From a virus, in the IMG/VR virus record IMGVR_UViG_3300008448_000829, positions 1-20,676 of that record: a stretch of DNA of 20,676 nucleotides, one strand, 5' to 3'. Shown here piece after piece: positions 5,727-14,033 of the stretch. The notes under the pieces were generated by a model, which was not told the origin of the DNA, did not search any database, and saw only the letters and a program-made list of their open reading frames with translations. Made by a program: the position numbers and the translations under genes. Positions within the stretch are counted from its first letter, which is position 1. The number at the start of each line of letters is the position of its first letter.

Positions 5727-8500
5727 TGCCGATTAACTTTGAAACAACTTTTGTACAGCCAGTACTAGCGGAACTAGATGCAGGAAAGATAACTAATGCA
5801 TCGGATTGGGCAAGAGTCATAACAAAGTATTACGTAGCAACAATTAAAACCGGTGCACCACAAGGCGTACCATTTACACTACCAGCACCAGCATTTTTAG
5901 GAGCACCTTATCCTATGGGAAATATTTTCTATAATACAATAGATGCAAAAAGTAGGTTAATGGAAAATATAATCAAAGCTTATTTTTTAACCGAAGAAAT
6001 AAAAATACAAAAGGGTGGTATAAAAGGATTGGCTCAAACTGTCAAACAATTGGCATTAAAAGCGAGGGTATTAAAATCTCAGATAAAATCACTCACACAA
6101 CAAATAAAGCAGGTAATAAAGGAATTAGAAGAATTACCAACGACATTAACTGAATTATATCAGAATATAACTGAAGAGATTACTAGTAAAAAAGAAGAGT
6201 TGCGACTACTAGTTGGTGCCATTGATAATTTTCAACTAGAATCAAATAGCATAGATGTTAGATCTTATTTTAGTAATGAATTATCACTAATTGAAGATAT
6301 AACAAACTTTGAATTTTCCTTCAATCTATCAACACTACAAAAGTTTACATCATTAACAAGTGGATTAGATACGAGACTAACACAAATTGAAGCGGTAACA
6401 TCAAGCAATCAAGCATTTAGAGCGTATATTCTTCAAACAATTACGAGGATAGCCAGAGATTTATTCGAACTTATAAACACAGCTGTATCACCGACCCAAT
6501 ACATAACTTTTTACCAACAGTTATCGGATACGAATTCCAGAGCTAGAATAATATATGAAAAACTTAAGCGGATAGAATATTTTGAAAAGAAATTAGAGCC
6601 AAAACTGCAAGATTTGCAAAAAAAAATAAAGGTTAAAACAGATCAGTTGGCTAATAGGGTTGAGACTCGAATAGATGAGTTAAAGAAAGATATTAAAAAA
6701 CGTGGTGAGGAGTTAGCGCAGAGAAAGGGTGATGGCAAAGCAACCATCTATAAAAATGCAAAAAAAACACTATCTGACTTCAAACAAAAATACAAAGAAC
6801 AACTAAAGAAAAATCGAGAAAATATAAAAAGATATACTAAGATAATAAAATTAGTTAATAAAGTAACTAATAAATCAATATCAATAGTTTTAGGAGTTAA
6901 TGCTGAGATACAAAAAATAAAACAACTACAAAGCAATCTACAAATAGACACTGAACAGAATAAATTACTGATACAAGAGTTTGCTAATAAAAACGGATTG
7001 AGTGAAATTGCCAATACCTTAACATTACTAGTTGTCGATTCTAAAATTGATGCGCAAATTATTATAGAGCAATTAAAAACAAGAACTGCAATTGGCGCAC
7101 AATACTACAATCAACTAATAACATTATATAATAATGATATACCTGACTTACTAGCAGAAATAAACAAAACCCCAAGACAGCAGAAAGCGATTGCAGAGGA
7201 AAGAGAAACATCATTCTTAACATTCTATAAGTTTTATGAATCGAGAGTGCAACCGGAATTAAATAAAATTAAAGATCTACTCAAACGCAAAGTAGATGAA
7301 ACAAAGAAGACTATTGATGAGCAGATAGATACAACTAAAAATGATATATCTGAGTTTGCAATAAATCTTATACCAGTTAAAAGTGATGTCGAGGATAAAA
7401 AAACAAAAAAATTAACAGTAGAGGAGAAGAGGAGATTGTTGGAAGATAAAAAAAAGAAACTTACTAAAATAAAAAAGCAAATAGCTTGTAGCAAACAATT
7501 ACTACAAGGTTCTACAGTACTATTAAAAAATATAGTTAGTGGAGAATATAGTTATTCGAGAAATGAAGTTGCTATAAACAAAATTGCTGACGGTTATTTT
7601 AATTTTAAATCGATAGATAAGAGTGGTAGCGAAATAGAAGCTCTACTGGAAAAAAAACAAACCTTTAAAAGAAGATCGCAGGATCTACTACTGGTGGATA
7701 ATTTGATACTAGCAATCAAAACATTAGTAAATGAAATTAAATCTGATCCGGAATTTTCTCAAAAATGGAAAGATCGAGTACTTGATAAAATAGAAGATAA
7801 TACAAAAATAACACTCTTTAAAAGTGTGGGTAATATATTGAGTGGATCTACATCCAATCCCAAGGACATAGCAAGTATAGGCAACGAACTCACATACGCA
7901 GCATTACAGGATTATAATACGATAAGAAATATTGCAACTATCGAACAACGATACACCCAAAAAACGTTGCAACTAATTAGTCGATTCGCACAATCCAAAA
8001 CGCAAGCAGGACTCTATTTTAAAGACCTCGAAAACAAGCTGCAGGGTGAAAAATCAATTGTGGTTTTTTTACTCAACCAAATAACAATAAAGCAACAAGG
8101 TGTTATAAACTATCTTAATGCATTTGTAGAAAATGCAAAGTTAGAAATCGCAAATAAGATTAACGAAAAAAAAACTAAGATAGAAGAACAAAATAAAGCG
8201 GCTTTAGATGCATTAAAAGAAAAAAAACTAAATGTAAAGGCCGGTATAATGAGTCTCACATTTAGCGTAGCAACAAGAGCTTTGTGGTCCGGAGGTACAT
8301 GGGTAGGACCGACTGGTACAATATTTACAGTGGCTAGTATTGGGCCATTTAAACCAATAAAAGCTCAAATTGAAGGTGGTGCAAGTGCGATGATTAGAGA
8401 AATAGCTCGAGGGTTCGAAACACAGCTAAAAATTTTAACTGGAACGTATGCGAACCCAACTGCAGGCATCACACCAATACCGTTCGTAGGATATCGATAA
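5726..8500 (+). CDS. long coiled-coil virion protein, possible tape measure
   Basis: This 924-residue protein is Lys/Glu/Gln-rich and mostly helical. Residues 1-75 form a compact head (FETTFVQPVLAELDAG, then PAPAFLGAPYPMGN). From about 85 to 835 long heptad-like stretches predict extended coiled coils, for example LKARVLKSQIKSLTQQIKQV, KRRLLEDKKKKLTKIKKQ and ANKINEKKTKIEEQNK. The last 85 residues change to a Gly-rich, hydrophobic region (LWSGGTWVGPTGTIF) ending in IPFVGYR. It could be the tape measure that sets tail length: about 750 helical residues at 1.5 angstrom each would span roughly 110 nm. It could instead be an extended baseplate protein. It lies between the spike genes and gp25, not right after tube and sheath genes, and lacks clear transmembrane helices, so the tape-measure role is uncertain. 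The start is fixed by TAATG. Confidence 0.6.
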   Translation: MPINFETTFVQPVLAELDAGKITNASDWARVITKYYVATIKTGAPQGVPFTLPAPAFLGAPYPMGNIFYNTIDAKSRLMENIIKAYFLTEEIKIQKGGIKGLAQTVKQLALKARVLKSQIKSLTQQIKQVIKELEELPTTLTELYQNITEEITSKKEELRLLVGAIDNFQLESNSIDVRSYFSNELSLIEDITNFEFSFNLSTLQKFTSLTSGLDTRLTQIEAVTSSNQAFRAYILQTITRIARDLFELINTAVSPTQYITFYQQLSDTNSRARIIYEKLKRIEYFEKKLEPKLQDLQKKIKVKTDQLANRVETRIDELKKDIKKRGEELAQRKGDGKATIYKNAKKTLSDFKQKYKEQLKKNRENIKRYTKIIKLVNKVTNKSISIVLGVNAEIQKIKQLQSNLQIDTEQNKLLIQEFANKNGLSEIANTLTLLVVDSKIDAQIIIEQLKTRTAIGAQYYNQLITLYNNDIPDLLAEINKTPRQQKAIAEERETSFLTFYKFYESRVQPELNKIKDLLKRKVDETKKTIDEQIDTTKNDISEFAINLIPVKSDVEDKKTKKLTVEEKRRLLEDKKKKLTKIKKQIACSKQLLQGSTVLLKNIVSGEYSYSRNEVAINKIADGYFNFKSIDKSGSEIEALLEKKQTFKRRSQDLLLVDNLILAIKTLVNEIKSDPEFSQKWKDRVLDKIEDNTKITLFKSVGNILSGSTSNPKDIASIGNELTYAALQDYNTIRNIATIEQRYTQKTLQLISRFAQSKTQAGLYFKDLENKLQGEKSIVVFLLNQITIKQQGVINYLNAFVENAKLEIANKINEKKTKIEEQNKAALDALKEKKLNVKAGIMSLTFSVATRALWSGGTWVGPTGTIFTVASIGPFKPIKAQIEGGASAMIREIARGFETQLKILTGTYANPTAGITPIPFVGYR

Positions 8501-8511
8501 TATTTATAATT
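8501..8511 (+). promoter_or_regulatory. candidate promoter-like AT motif (TATTTATA)
   Basis: This 11-base gap begins with TATTTATA at 8501-8508. The core TATTTAT ends four bases before the ATG at 8512, the same spacing as in the gap before 1754. Read on the minus strand it is exactly TATAAATA, the T4 late promoter core. Whether it works rightward, leftward (antisense) or not at all cannot be told from sequence. Confidence 0.3.
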
Positions 8512-8895
8512 ATGAAAGCACAAGAATTTGTAAAACTACTAAGAAAAGTAATTCGCGAAGAAGTAACAGCTGTTGTTGGTGAAGAGCTTCGCCGAGTACT
8601 TAATGAGGAAATTAGTTCACCAAAGCAACCCATTCGCGAACAAGCTAAACCAAAACAAAAAACAATGCAGCGAATGCAATATCAGAGAGAGTATCCACTA
8701 GTATCTATGGAAGATATATTTGCTGATACAAGAGCTAACATGGCTGGATTTGGTGAGGATCAAGTAGGACCTATAGTTGAAGAAACCTATAATCCAGAAT
8801 TACCAGTGTCTAGCGCGCAGACTATGACCTTGATAAAGGATTATAGTGCATTACTTAAGAGAGCTGATGAAATTGCTAATAATAGTAGAGGATAA
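8512..8895 (+). CDS. small helical protein upstream of gp25
   Basis: This is a 127-residue protein. The N-terminal 35 residues form a charged amphipathic helix (KLLRKVIREEVTAVVGEELR), followed by a polar linker rich in K, Q and P, then a short conserved-looking segment (YPLVSMEDIFADTR) and a final helix (LIKDYSALLKRADEIAN). The shape suggests an assembly or adaptor protein with a disordered middle. I do not recognise a named family. The gene is preceded by an 11-base gap with a promoter-like motif and ends by TAATG overlap with the gp25-like gene, implying coupled expression with the wedge genes. Confidence 0.65.
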   Translation: MKAQEFVKLLRKVIREEVTAVVGEELRRVLNEEISSPKQPIREQAKPKQKTMQRMQYQREYPLVSMEDIFADTRANMAGFGEDQVGPIVEETYNPELPVSSAQTMTLIKDYSALLKRADEIANNSRG

Positions 8896-9314
8896 TGGCA
8901 CAGCAAATCAGAGTCGATCCTATAGATCTAGAGCTAGACACAGCAATTGGTATTGATTTACCAGCAATTGAGTCTAATGGTTCATCTTTCAAACAAACAT
9001 ACCTAACAATAGATGCAGCATTTGCTAACGCAAAGAATTTATTACTCACAAATAAAGGTGAGCGTATAATGCACCCAGAGCTTGGTTGTGATTTAAGAAA
9101 GTCTATTTTTGAATTTAACGATGGTGTACTAACAACAAATATTGATTCTAAGATTAGATCACAATTTGAGTTTTGGCTTCCATACATATTTATAAATGAG
9201 TTAACAATTACACCATCACAAGATGAAAATTCGGTTTTTGTTAAACTTACAATAAGTTTGCAAGGTGATGAATTCAACACTAGAAGCATATCACTGCAGA
9301 TAAACACTAATTAA
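8895..9314 (+). CDS. 25: baseplate wedge protein, gp25-like
   Basis: This 139-residue protein has the size and layout of the gp25 family (gpW/lysozyme-like), a core wedge component that links the baseplate to the first sheath ring. The central motif NAKNLLLTNKGERIMHPELG (about 46-64) with LRKSIFE matches the family pattern, including the Gly-Glu-Arg turn. A beta-rich C-terminus follows (VFVKLTISLQ). In T4, gp25 sits with gp6 and gp53 and helps start sheath contraction; despite the family name it is not an enzyme. It is followed one base later by the gp6-like gene, the usual pairing in contractile tails. The start is one of the few with a G-rich upstream stretch (AGAGGATA), which is also coding sequence. 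Confidence 0.9.
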   Translation: MAQQIRVDPIDLELDTAIGIDLPAIESNGSSFKQTYLTIDAAFANAKNLLLTNKGERIMHPELGCDLRKSIFEFNDGVLTTNIDSKIRSQFEFWLPYIFINELTITPSQDENSVFVKLTISLQGDEFNTRSISLQINTN

Positions 9315-9315
9315 A

Positions 9316-11193
9316 ATGCCAACTAAAGACATAAAATACCTAGGTCGCGATTTTGATAGCTTTAAGCAGGGTCTGATTGAGTTTGCAAAAGTTTATTACC
9401 CAACAACTTATAACGACTTTAACGAAACATCACCAGGAATGATGTTTATTGAGATGGCAGCTTATGTTGGTGATGTACTAAATTACTATATTGATAGTCA
9501 ATTCAAAGAGAACTTAGTACTACATGCTCAGGAACGAAGAAATCTCCTCGATATAGCAAGTGCATTCGGTTATAAGCCAAAACTATCCATACCATCTATA
9601 GTCGACATTGACATATATCAACTATTACCAGCAGTGGGTATTGGCCAAAATGTTACAGCAGATACGACGTATGGTTTGATTATTGATCCTGGAATGCGTA
9701 TTAGATCTAGCGCTGGACAAATAGAATTTATAATTCCAGAAGGTGTTGATTTTTCGATTAATTCATACACTTCACCAAGAGAGATTTCTGTATATAGTGT
9801 AGATCAAACTACTGGTGCACCAAATTACTATCTTGCTAAAAAAACAGTAAAAGCAATCAGTGCTATAGAGCAAACCGCGACATACACAATCGGCACGGCT
9901 GAGAAATTTAAAAAAATACTAGTTACAGATAACAACCTGATAGCAATACAGAGTGTAGTCGATTCGGATGGTAACATATGGTATGAGGTACCATACTTAG
10001 CGCAAGATACTATATTTGAAAAAGTTACAAATACACAATTTAATGATCCTGACACAGCTGTATATTCAAGCGAGACACCATACTTACTAAAACTAAAAAA
10101 AGTATATCGTAGATTTATATCACGCATAAAAGAAAATGGAATAGAAATACAATTTGGTTCAGGAGTCACTACTACACCAGATGAAGAACTACTAGCTACA
10201 CCAGAGAATCTAGGACTAACACTACCAACTGGAAAGGTAGACATAGATGCACCTATAGATCCGGCAAGCCCATTATTTACAAGATCTTACGGTATTGCAC
10301 CAAGCAACACAACACTTACAGTTACATACTTGACTGGAGGTGGTGTATCTTCAAATGTACCATCAAATACAATTACAGAAATTACAAATGTAAATATACA
10401 AACAGCAAATCTACCAGCAGCTACATCAATATTAAATCAGCAAATAATAAATTCATTAGCTGTAAATAATCCTACTGCAGCAAGTGGTGGTAAAAGTGGT
10501 GAATCTATAGAAGAAATAAGACAAAATACACTAGCGCAATTTACGGCACAAAACCGTGCAGTGACTCGCGAAGATTATATTGTTCGAGCATATGCAATGC
10601 CTGCGGAATATGGCAGCGTTGCTAAGGTTTTCATATCACCAGATGAACAAAATAATATTGGAACATCAGACATAGGTGATACAGTAGCTAATCCGCTAGC
10701 GTTAAATATGTATGTTTTAGGTTATGATAACAACAAAAATATAGCAGTAGTTAATCGAGCTGTAAAAGAAAATTTAAAAGTTTATCTAGACTCATATCGA
10801 ATGTTAACAGATAGTATTAATATTCGCGATGCTTTCGTTGTTAATATTGGTGTGGACTTTGATATAATAACACTACCGTCATTTAATGCAAATGAAGTAT
10901 TGTTGAGGTGTGTTGATAGTATGAAAAGCTACTTTAACATCGATAAATGGCAGATAAATCAACCAATAAACATTAACGATGTGTATACCGAATTACTAAA
11001 AATAGAAGGTGTGCAAACAGTGACGAGGGTTGGTATATCGAATAAAAATGACTCGTACAATGGATATAGCAACATATCCTATGATATAGCGGGAGCTATT
11101 CGCAACGGTATAGTTTATCCTAGTTTAGATCCTTGTATTTTCGAAGTAAAATATCCAAACGTAGACATAAAAGGCAGAATAGCAACATTCTAA
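9316..11193 (+). CDS. 6: baseplate wedge protein gp6-like (baseplate J family)
   Basis: This 625-residue protein matches gp6/gpJ-type wedge proteins, which dimerise and join wedges into a ring around the hub. The N-terminus has YLGRDFDSFKQGLIEFAK, then SPGMMFIEMAAYVGDVLNYY and ERRNLLDIASAFGYKP, the conserved start of gp6-like proteins. The central baseplate-J region, near residues 389-430, has GGKSGESIEEIRQNTLAQF and NRAVTREDYIVRA. The C-terminal part (about 480-625) includes INQPININDVYTELLKIEGV, common to this family. The length is close to T4 gp6 (660 residues). With gp25 it would form the conserved core that turns host contact into sheath contraction. Confidence 0.92.
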   Translation: MPTKDIKYLGRDFDSFKQGLIEFAKVYYPTTYNDFNETSPGMMFIEMAAYVGDVLNYYIDSQFKENLVLHAQERRNLLDIASAFGYKPKLSIPSIVDIDIYQLLPAVGIGQNVTADTTYGLIIDPGMRIRSSAGQIEFIIPEGVDFSINSYTSPREISVYSVDQTTGAPNYYLAKKTVKAISAIEQTATYTIGTAEKFKKILVTDNNLIAIQSVVDSDGNIWYEVPYLAQDTIFEKVTNTQFNDPDTAVYSSETPYLLKLKKVYRRFISRIKENGIEIQFGSGVTTTPDEELLATPENLGLTLPTGKVDIDAPIDPASPLFTRSYGIAPSNTTLTVTYLTGGGVSSNVPSNTITEITNVNIQTANLPAATSILNQQIINSLAVNNPTAASGGKSGESIEEIRQNTLAQFTAQNRAVTREDYIVRAYAMPAEYGSVAKVFISPDEQNNIGTSDIGDTVANPLALNMYVLGYDNNKNIAVVNRAVKENLKVYLDSYRMLTDSINIRDAFVVNIGVDFDIITLPSFNANEVLLRCVDSMKSYFNIDKWQINQPININDVYTELLKIEGVQTVTRVGISNKNDSYNGYSNISYDIAGAIRNGIVYPSLDPCIFEVKYPNVDIKGRIATF

Positions 11194-11194
11194 T

Positions 11195-12295
11195 ATGATA
11201 ATTAGCTTTTATCCACAAAAAGACGCGACTATATACGAAAAGTATATAAATAAAAATACAGGACTTGATGCTATTCTTGATATTAGCAAGGTATCTGAGG
11301 GCACTAGTAAATATAATTCTAGAGCATTAATTAGGTTTGATCTAGCAACGCTTGCACAATACAGCAGTTCTGGATTAATTACATCGGCATCAGATGCAAA
11401 ATACTACTTGAAATTGTATGTCACAGAACCAGAGGAGATTCCCGTAGAATACACACTACAATGCTATGCGATTAGTCAAAGTTGGAATATGGGTAGTGGA
11501 AGATACGCAAACACGCCAGAAACTACAGATGGAGTTACTTGGAAATATAGAAGCGCGGTTTCAACATCAGGATTAAAGTGGACTACAGCGTCATATGCAG
11601 CTACAACAACCGGATCATATGCAACTATACCAGGTGGAGGTACATGGTTTACAGGCTCAGGAGCTACACAGTCGTTTAGTTATTCAACTGCAGATGTAGA
11701 GTTTGATGTGACTACAATAGTGCGAGATTGGTTAGCCTTAACAGTAGAAAATCAAGGGTTTATAATAAAAAAGACAGATGTAGCTGAACAAGATAGTAAT
11801 GTGTTTAAGAGCCTAAAATTCTTTAGTAGGGATAGCCATACAATATGGGTACCAAGATTGGAATTGAGATTTAATGATTATGAACACACAGCCAGCTACA
11901 GTAGTATTAATATAAACAACGAAAATTATATAAACATATCAAATATAAAAGACGCATACAACGAAAAGAGTAGAGTGACTTTTAGAATCGGAGCCAGACC
12001 CAGATTTCCTCAGATGACGTTTCAAACATCATCACTCTTTTTAAATAATTACCTAATACCATCGCAATCACAATACAGTATTGTAAAAGCAGACACAAAC
12101 GACATTATCGTACCGTTTGATACTGGCTTTACGAAAATATCAGCCGACAGCCAAGGTAGCTACTTTAAATACTATTTAGACGGATTACAACCAGAGCAAT
12201 ACTATAAAATTCTCATTAAAGTTGTAGATACTGCAGCTGGGTATGAAGAAATTTATGACAAAGATTGGATTTTTAAGGTTAATAAACAACAATGA
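11195..12295 (+). CDS. DNRLRE-domain tail/baseplate protein
   Basis: This 366-residue, beta-rich protein has in residues 1-225 the features of DNRLRE (disaggregatase-related) domains: an N-terminal FYPQKDATIYEKY, then NKNTGLDAILDI, the strand SRALIRFDL, and later VEFDVTTIVRDWL and NQGFIIKK. These modules occur in secreted and phage proteins and are thought to mediate adhesion or carbohydrate binding. Residues about 230-366 form a second beta domain of unknown type, ending in WIFKVNKQQ. It lies directly after gp6 and overlaps the next gene by ATGA, so it is probably a peripheral baseplate or fibre-attachment protein. No catalytic motif is visible. Confidence 0.7.
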   Translation: MIISFYPQKDATIYEKYINKNTGLDAILDISKVSEGTSKYNSRALIRFDLATLAQYSSSGLITSASDAKYYLKLYVTEPEEIPVEYTLQCYAISQSWNMGSGRYANTPETTDGVTWKYRSAVSTSGLKWTTASYAATTTGSYATIPGGGTWFTGSGATQSFSYSTADVEFDVTTIVRDWLALTVENQGFIIKKTDVAEQDSNVFKSLKFFSRDSHTIWVPRLELRFNDYEHTASYSSININNENYINISNIKDAYNEKSRVTFRIGARPRFPQMTFQTSSLFLNNYLIPSQSQYSIVKADTNDIIVPFDTGFTKISADSQGSYFKYYLDGLQPEQYYKILIKVVDTAAGYEEIYDKDWIFKVNKQQ

Positions 12296-14031
12296 GAGGT
12301 ATAGATGGAAATGTTATTATTGATTTAAGAGATGGAATAGATACACAGATCACATCACCTCTTACAAGCATAGCATTATCTACAACAAACGAAAACGATA
12401 CAAGATACACCCTCTTTCCAATAAACATAAACCAAACACCAATAATCGTATCGGGTATACTTAATGCCAGTGAGCCACCAATAAAATCGATTCAAGCTGC
12501 TAGTAGTGATCTAAGAATATTATATATTAATGCGGATAATATTGTTCGTATAGCTGCAAACGAGCGGATAGTATTGAAAATACAAGCAATCCAACCTAAT
12601 ATACCTAATGTTGAAAACGGTATACCACAAATAATACCACCAACACAAGGATTAATCTATACCTGGAAAAGGGATGGTAATGTATTAATCAACGATGGCG
12701 ATTATACAATTGTAAATAATACACTCACCATAAAAAATACTGATCCTACCCTATCTGGATTATATAGCTGTGATGTATCAAATGACATTGGCACAACTAG
12801 TTCGGAGGAAGTTGAGTTTGAAATTGTTGACATCGAAGCCGATCCATTCTTCTATCAAAATCACATAGAAAATCCTATAGCAGCTGATGATACTGATAGT
12901 TGGGTAAGCTCAATTGGCAATATAGAAGCTAAAAAATTAAGTAATACACCAACATATACATATAAAAAGGTCAACAACGTTAATAATTTTGGCTACACGG
13001 TTGATATGTTTTATCCTAGACCATATCAATTAAACTACTACGATATTAATAATTATGATATTAATAATCTAGTAACGAGAGGTGGTTATTTTACTCGTCC
13101 AAAACTCAATTATTATATTAATGGTGAAACAACTACAGTATCAGCTTACCAGGATATAGATTTAACCGACATACAAGATTACATTCAAAATACGATTTAC
13201 GGTGTACGAGGTGTGCGTGCGGTATTTAGCTGTTATATAGGAAATGCAGTATCTCGATTTAGGCACACTACAGGATTTTACAACCCCTATGCTAGATTAA
13301 ATGCTAAAAATTATCAACAAAACTCATCGCGATTGAGTCTCGATAATATGTCTAGAGCTGGATTGCCAGAGATAAATGAAAGTGCCGAAGTTGTAATTGA
13401 GGAATATAATGGGTATAATCAATTACCTATTAATTTATATAATCAAGATACAACAATAACAACAAGAGTGTCGAGAATAAGTTTATTAGATCCGTGGACT
13501 AAAGCGAAAAACGCAAATACAATAAATCAAGATGCATTTATTAGAGTATCGAATATACTTAATACCCTTTACGGTAGTGAAGATTTGAACAGATATACAC
13601 TAGGACAGTATGTAGAACACAATAAAGTTGTAATCAATAAATTAAATTTTGAAACAAATAAAATTCGAATTAGATTAAATTTTATATGTCGTGATCCTAG
13701 GTTAGTGGATGTGTTTGAAGAGTTTACATCAAGCACCGATGAATTATATGACGTTGTTTCATGGGAACCACCAACTACCGCATTCACTCCAGCACCCAAT
13801 AACATCCTTCAATTCGATGGAAATGCGTCAATGTTATTCCGGCTACAGCAAGATAAACCAAATGTACCTATTTTACGTCTTATGCCTAAAAACGGATTAT
13901 CCCGCACATTAATCACAGGATTGAATTTAAACTTAATTCCAATAACCGATCAAGATCGCGTTAATTATTATACAAATAACATTGGTAGCCCAATTAATAA
14001 CCAGCCAACGATAATTCCTAATCAGTTATAA
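12292..14031 (+). CDS. Ig-domain virion protein, first of a tandem pair
   Basis: This 579-residue protein contains an Ig-like domain at about 80-180, with the hallmark core IYTWKRDGN (Trp125) and LSGLYSCDVSNDIG. The usual first cysteine is absent, so no canonical disulfide can form. The region after it begins DPFFYQNHIENP and includes IDLTDIQDYIQNTIYGVRGV, AVFSCYIGNAVSRFR and, near the end, PILRLMPKNGLSRTLITG. The next gene shares the Ig domain and the region after it, so the two are paralogues. Ig-like domains on phage virions often give weak binding to cell-surface carbohydrates. A peripheral baseplate or tail protein is inferred. I do not recognise the C-terminal family. Confidence 0.7.
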   Translation: MRGIDGNVIIDLRDGIDTQITSPLTSIALSTTNENDTRYTLFPININQTPIIVSGILNASEPPIKSIQAASSDLRILYINADNIVRIAANERIVLKIQAIQPNIPNVENGIPQIIPPTQGLIYTWKRDGNVLINDGDYTIVNNTLTIKNTDPTLSGLYSCDVSNDIGTTSSEEVEFEIVDIEADPFFYQNHIENPIAADDTDSWVSSIGNIEAKKLSNTPTYTYKKVNNVNNFGYTVDMFYPRPYQLNYYDINNYDINNLVTRGGYFTRPKLNYYINGETTTVSAYQDIDLTDIQDYIQNTIYGVRGVRAVFSCYIGNAVSRFRHTTGFYNPYARLNAKNYQQNSSRLSLDNMSRAGLPEINESAEVVIEEYNGYNQLPINLYNQDTTITTRVSRISLLDPWTKAKNANTINQDAFIRVSNILNTLYGSEDLNRYTLGQYVEHNKVVINKLNFETNKIRIRLNFICRDPRLVDVFEEFTSSTDELYDVVSWEPPTTAFTPAPNNILQFDGNASMLFRLQQDKPNVPILRLMPKNGLSRTLITGLNLNLIPITDQDRVNYYTNNIGSPINNQPTIIPNQL

Positions 14032-14033
14032 TA

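Noticed and set aside
13709-13912. Plus-strand 67-codon frame inside the first Ig gene
   Set aside because: It is out of frame with a well-supported gene and its translation shows no coherent fold or motif.
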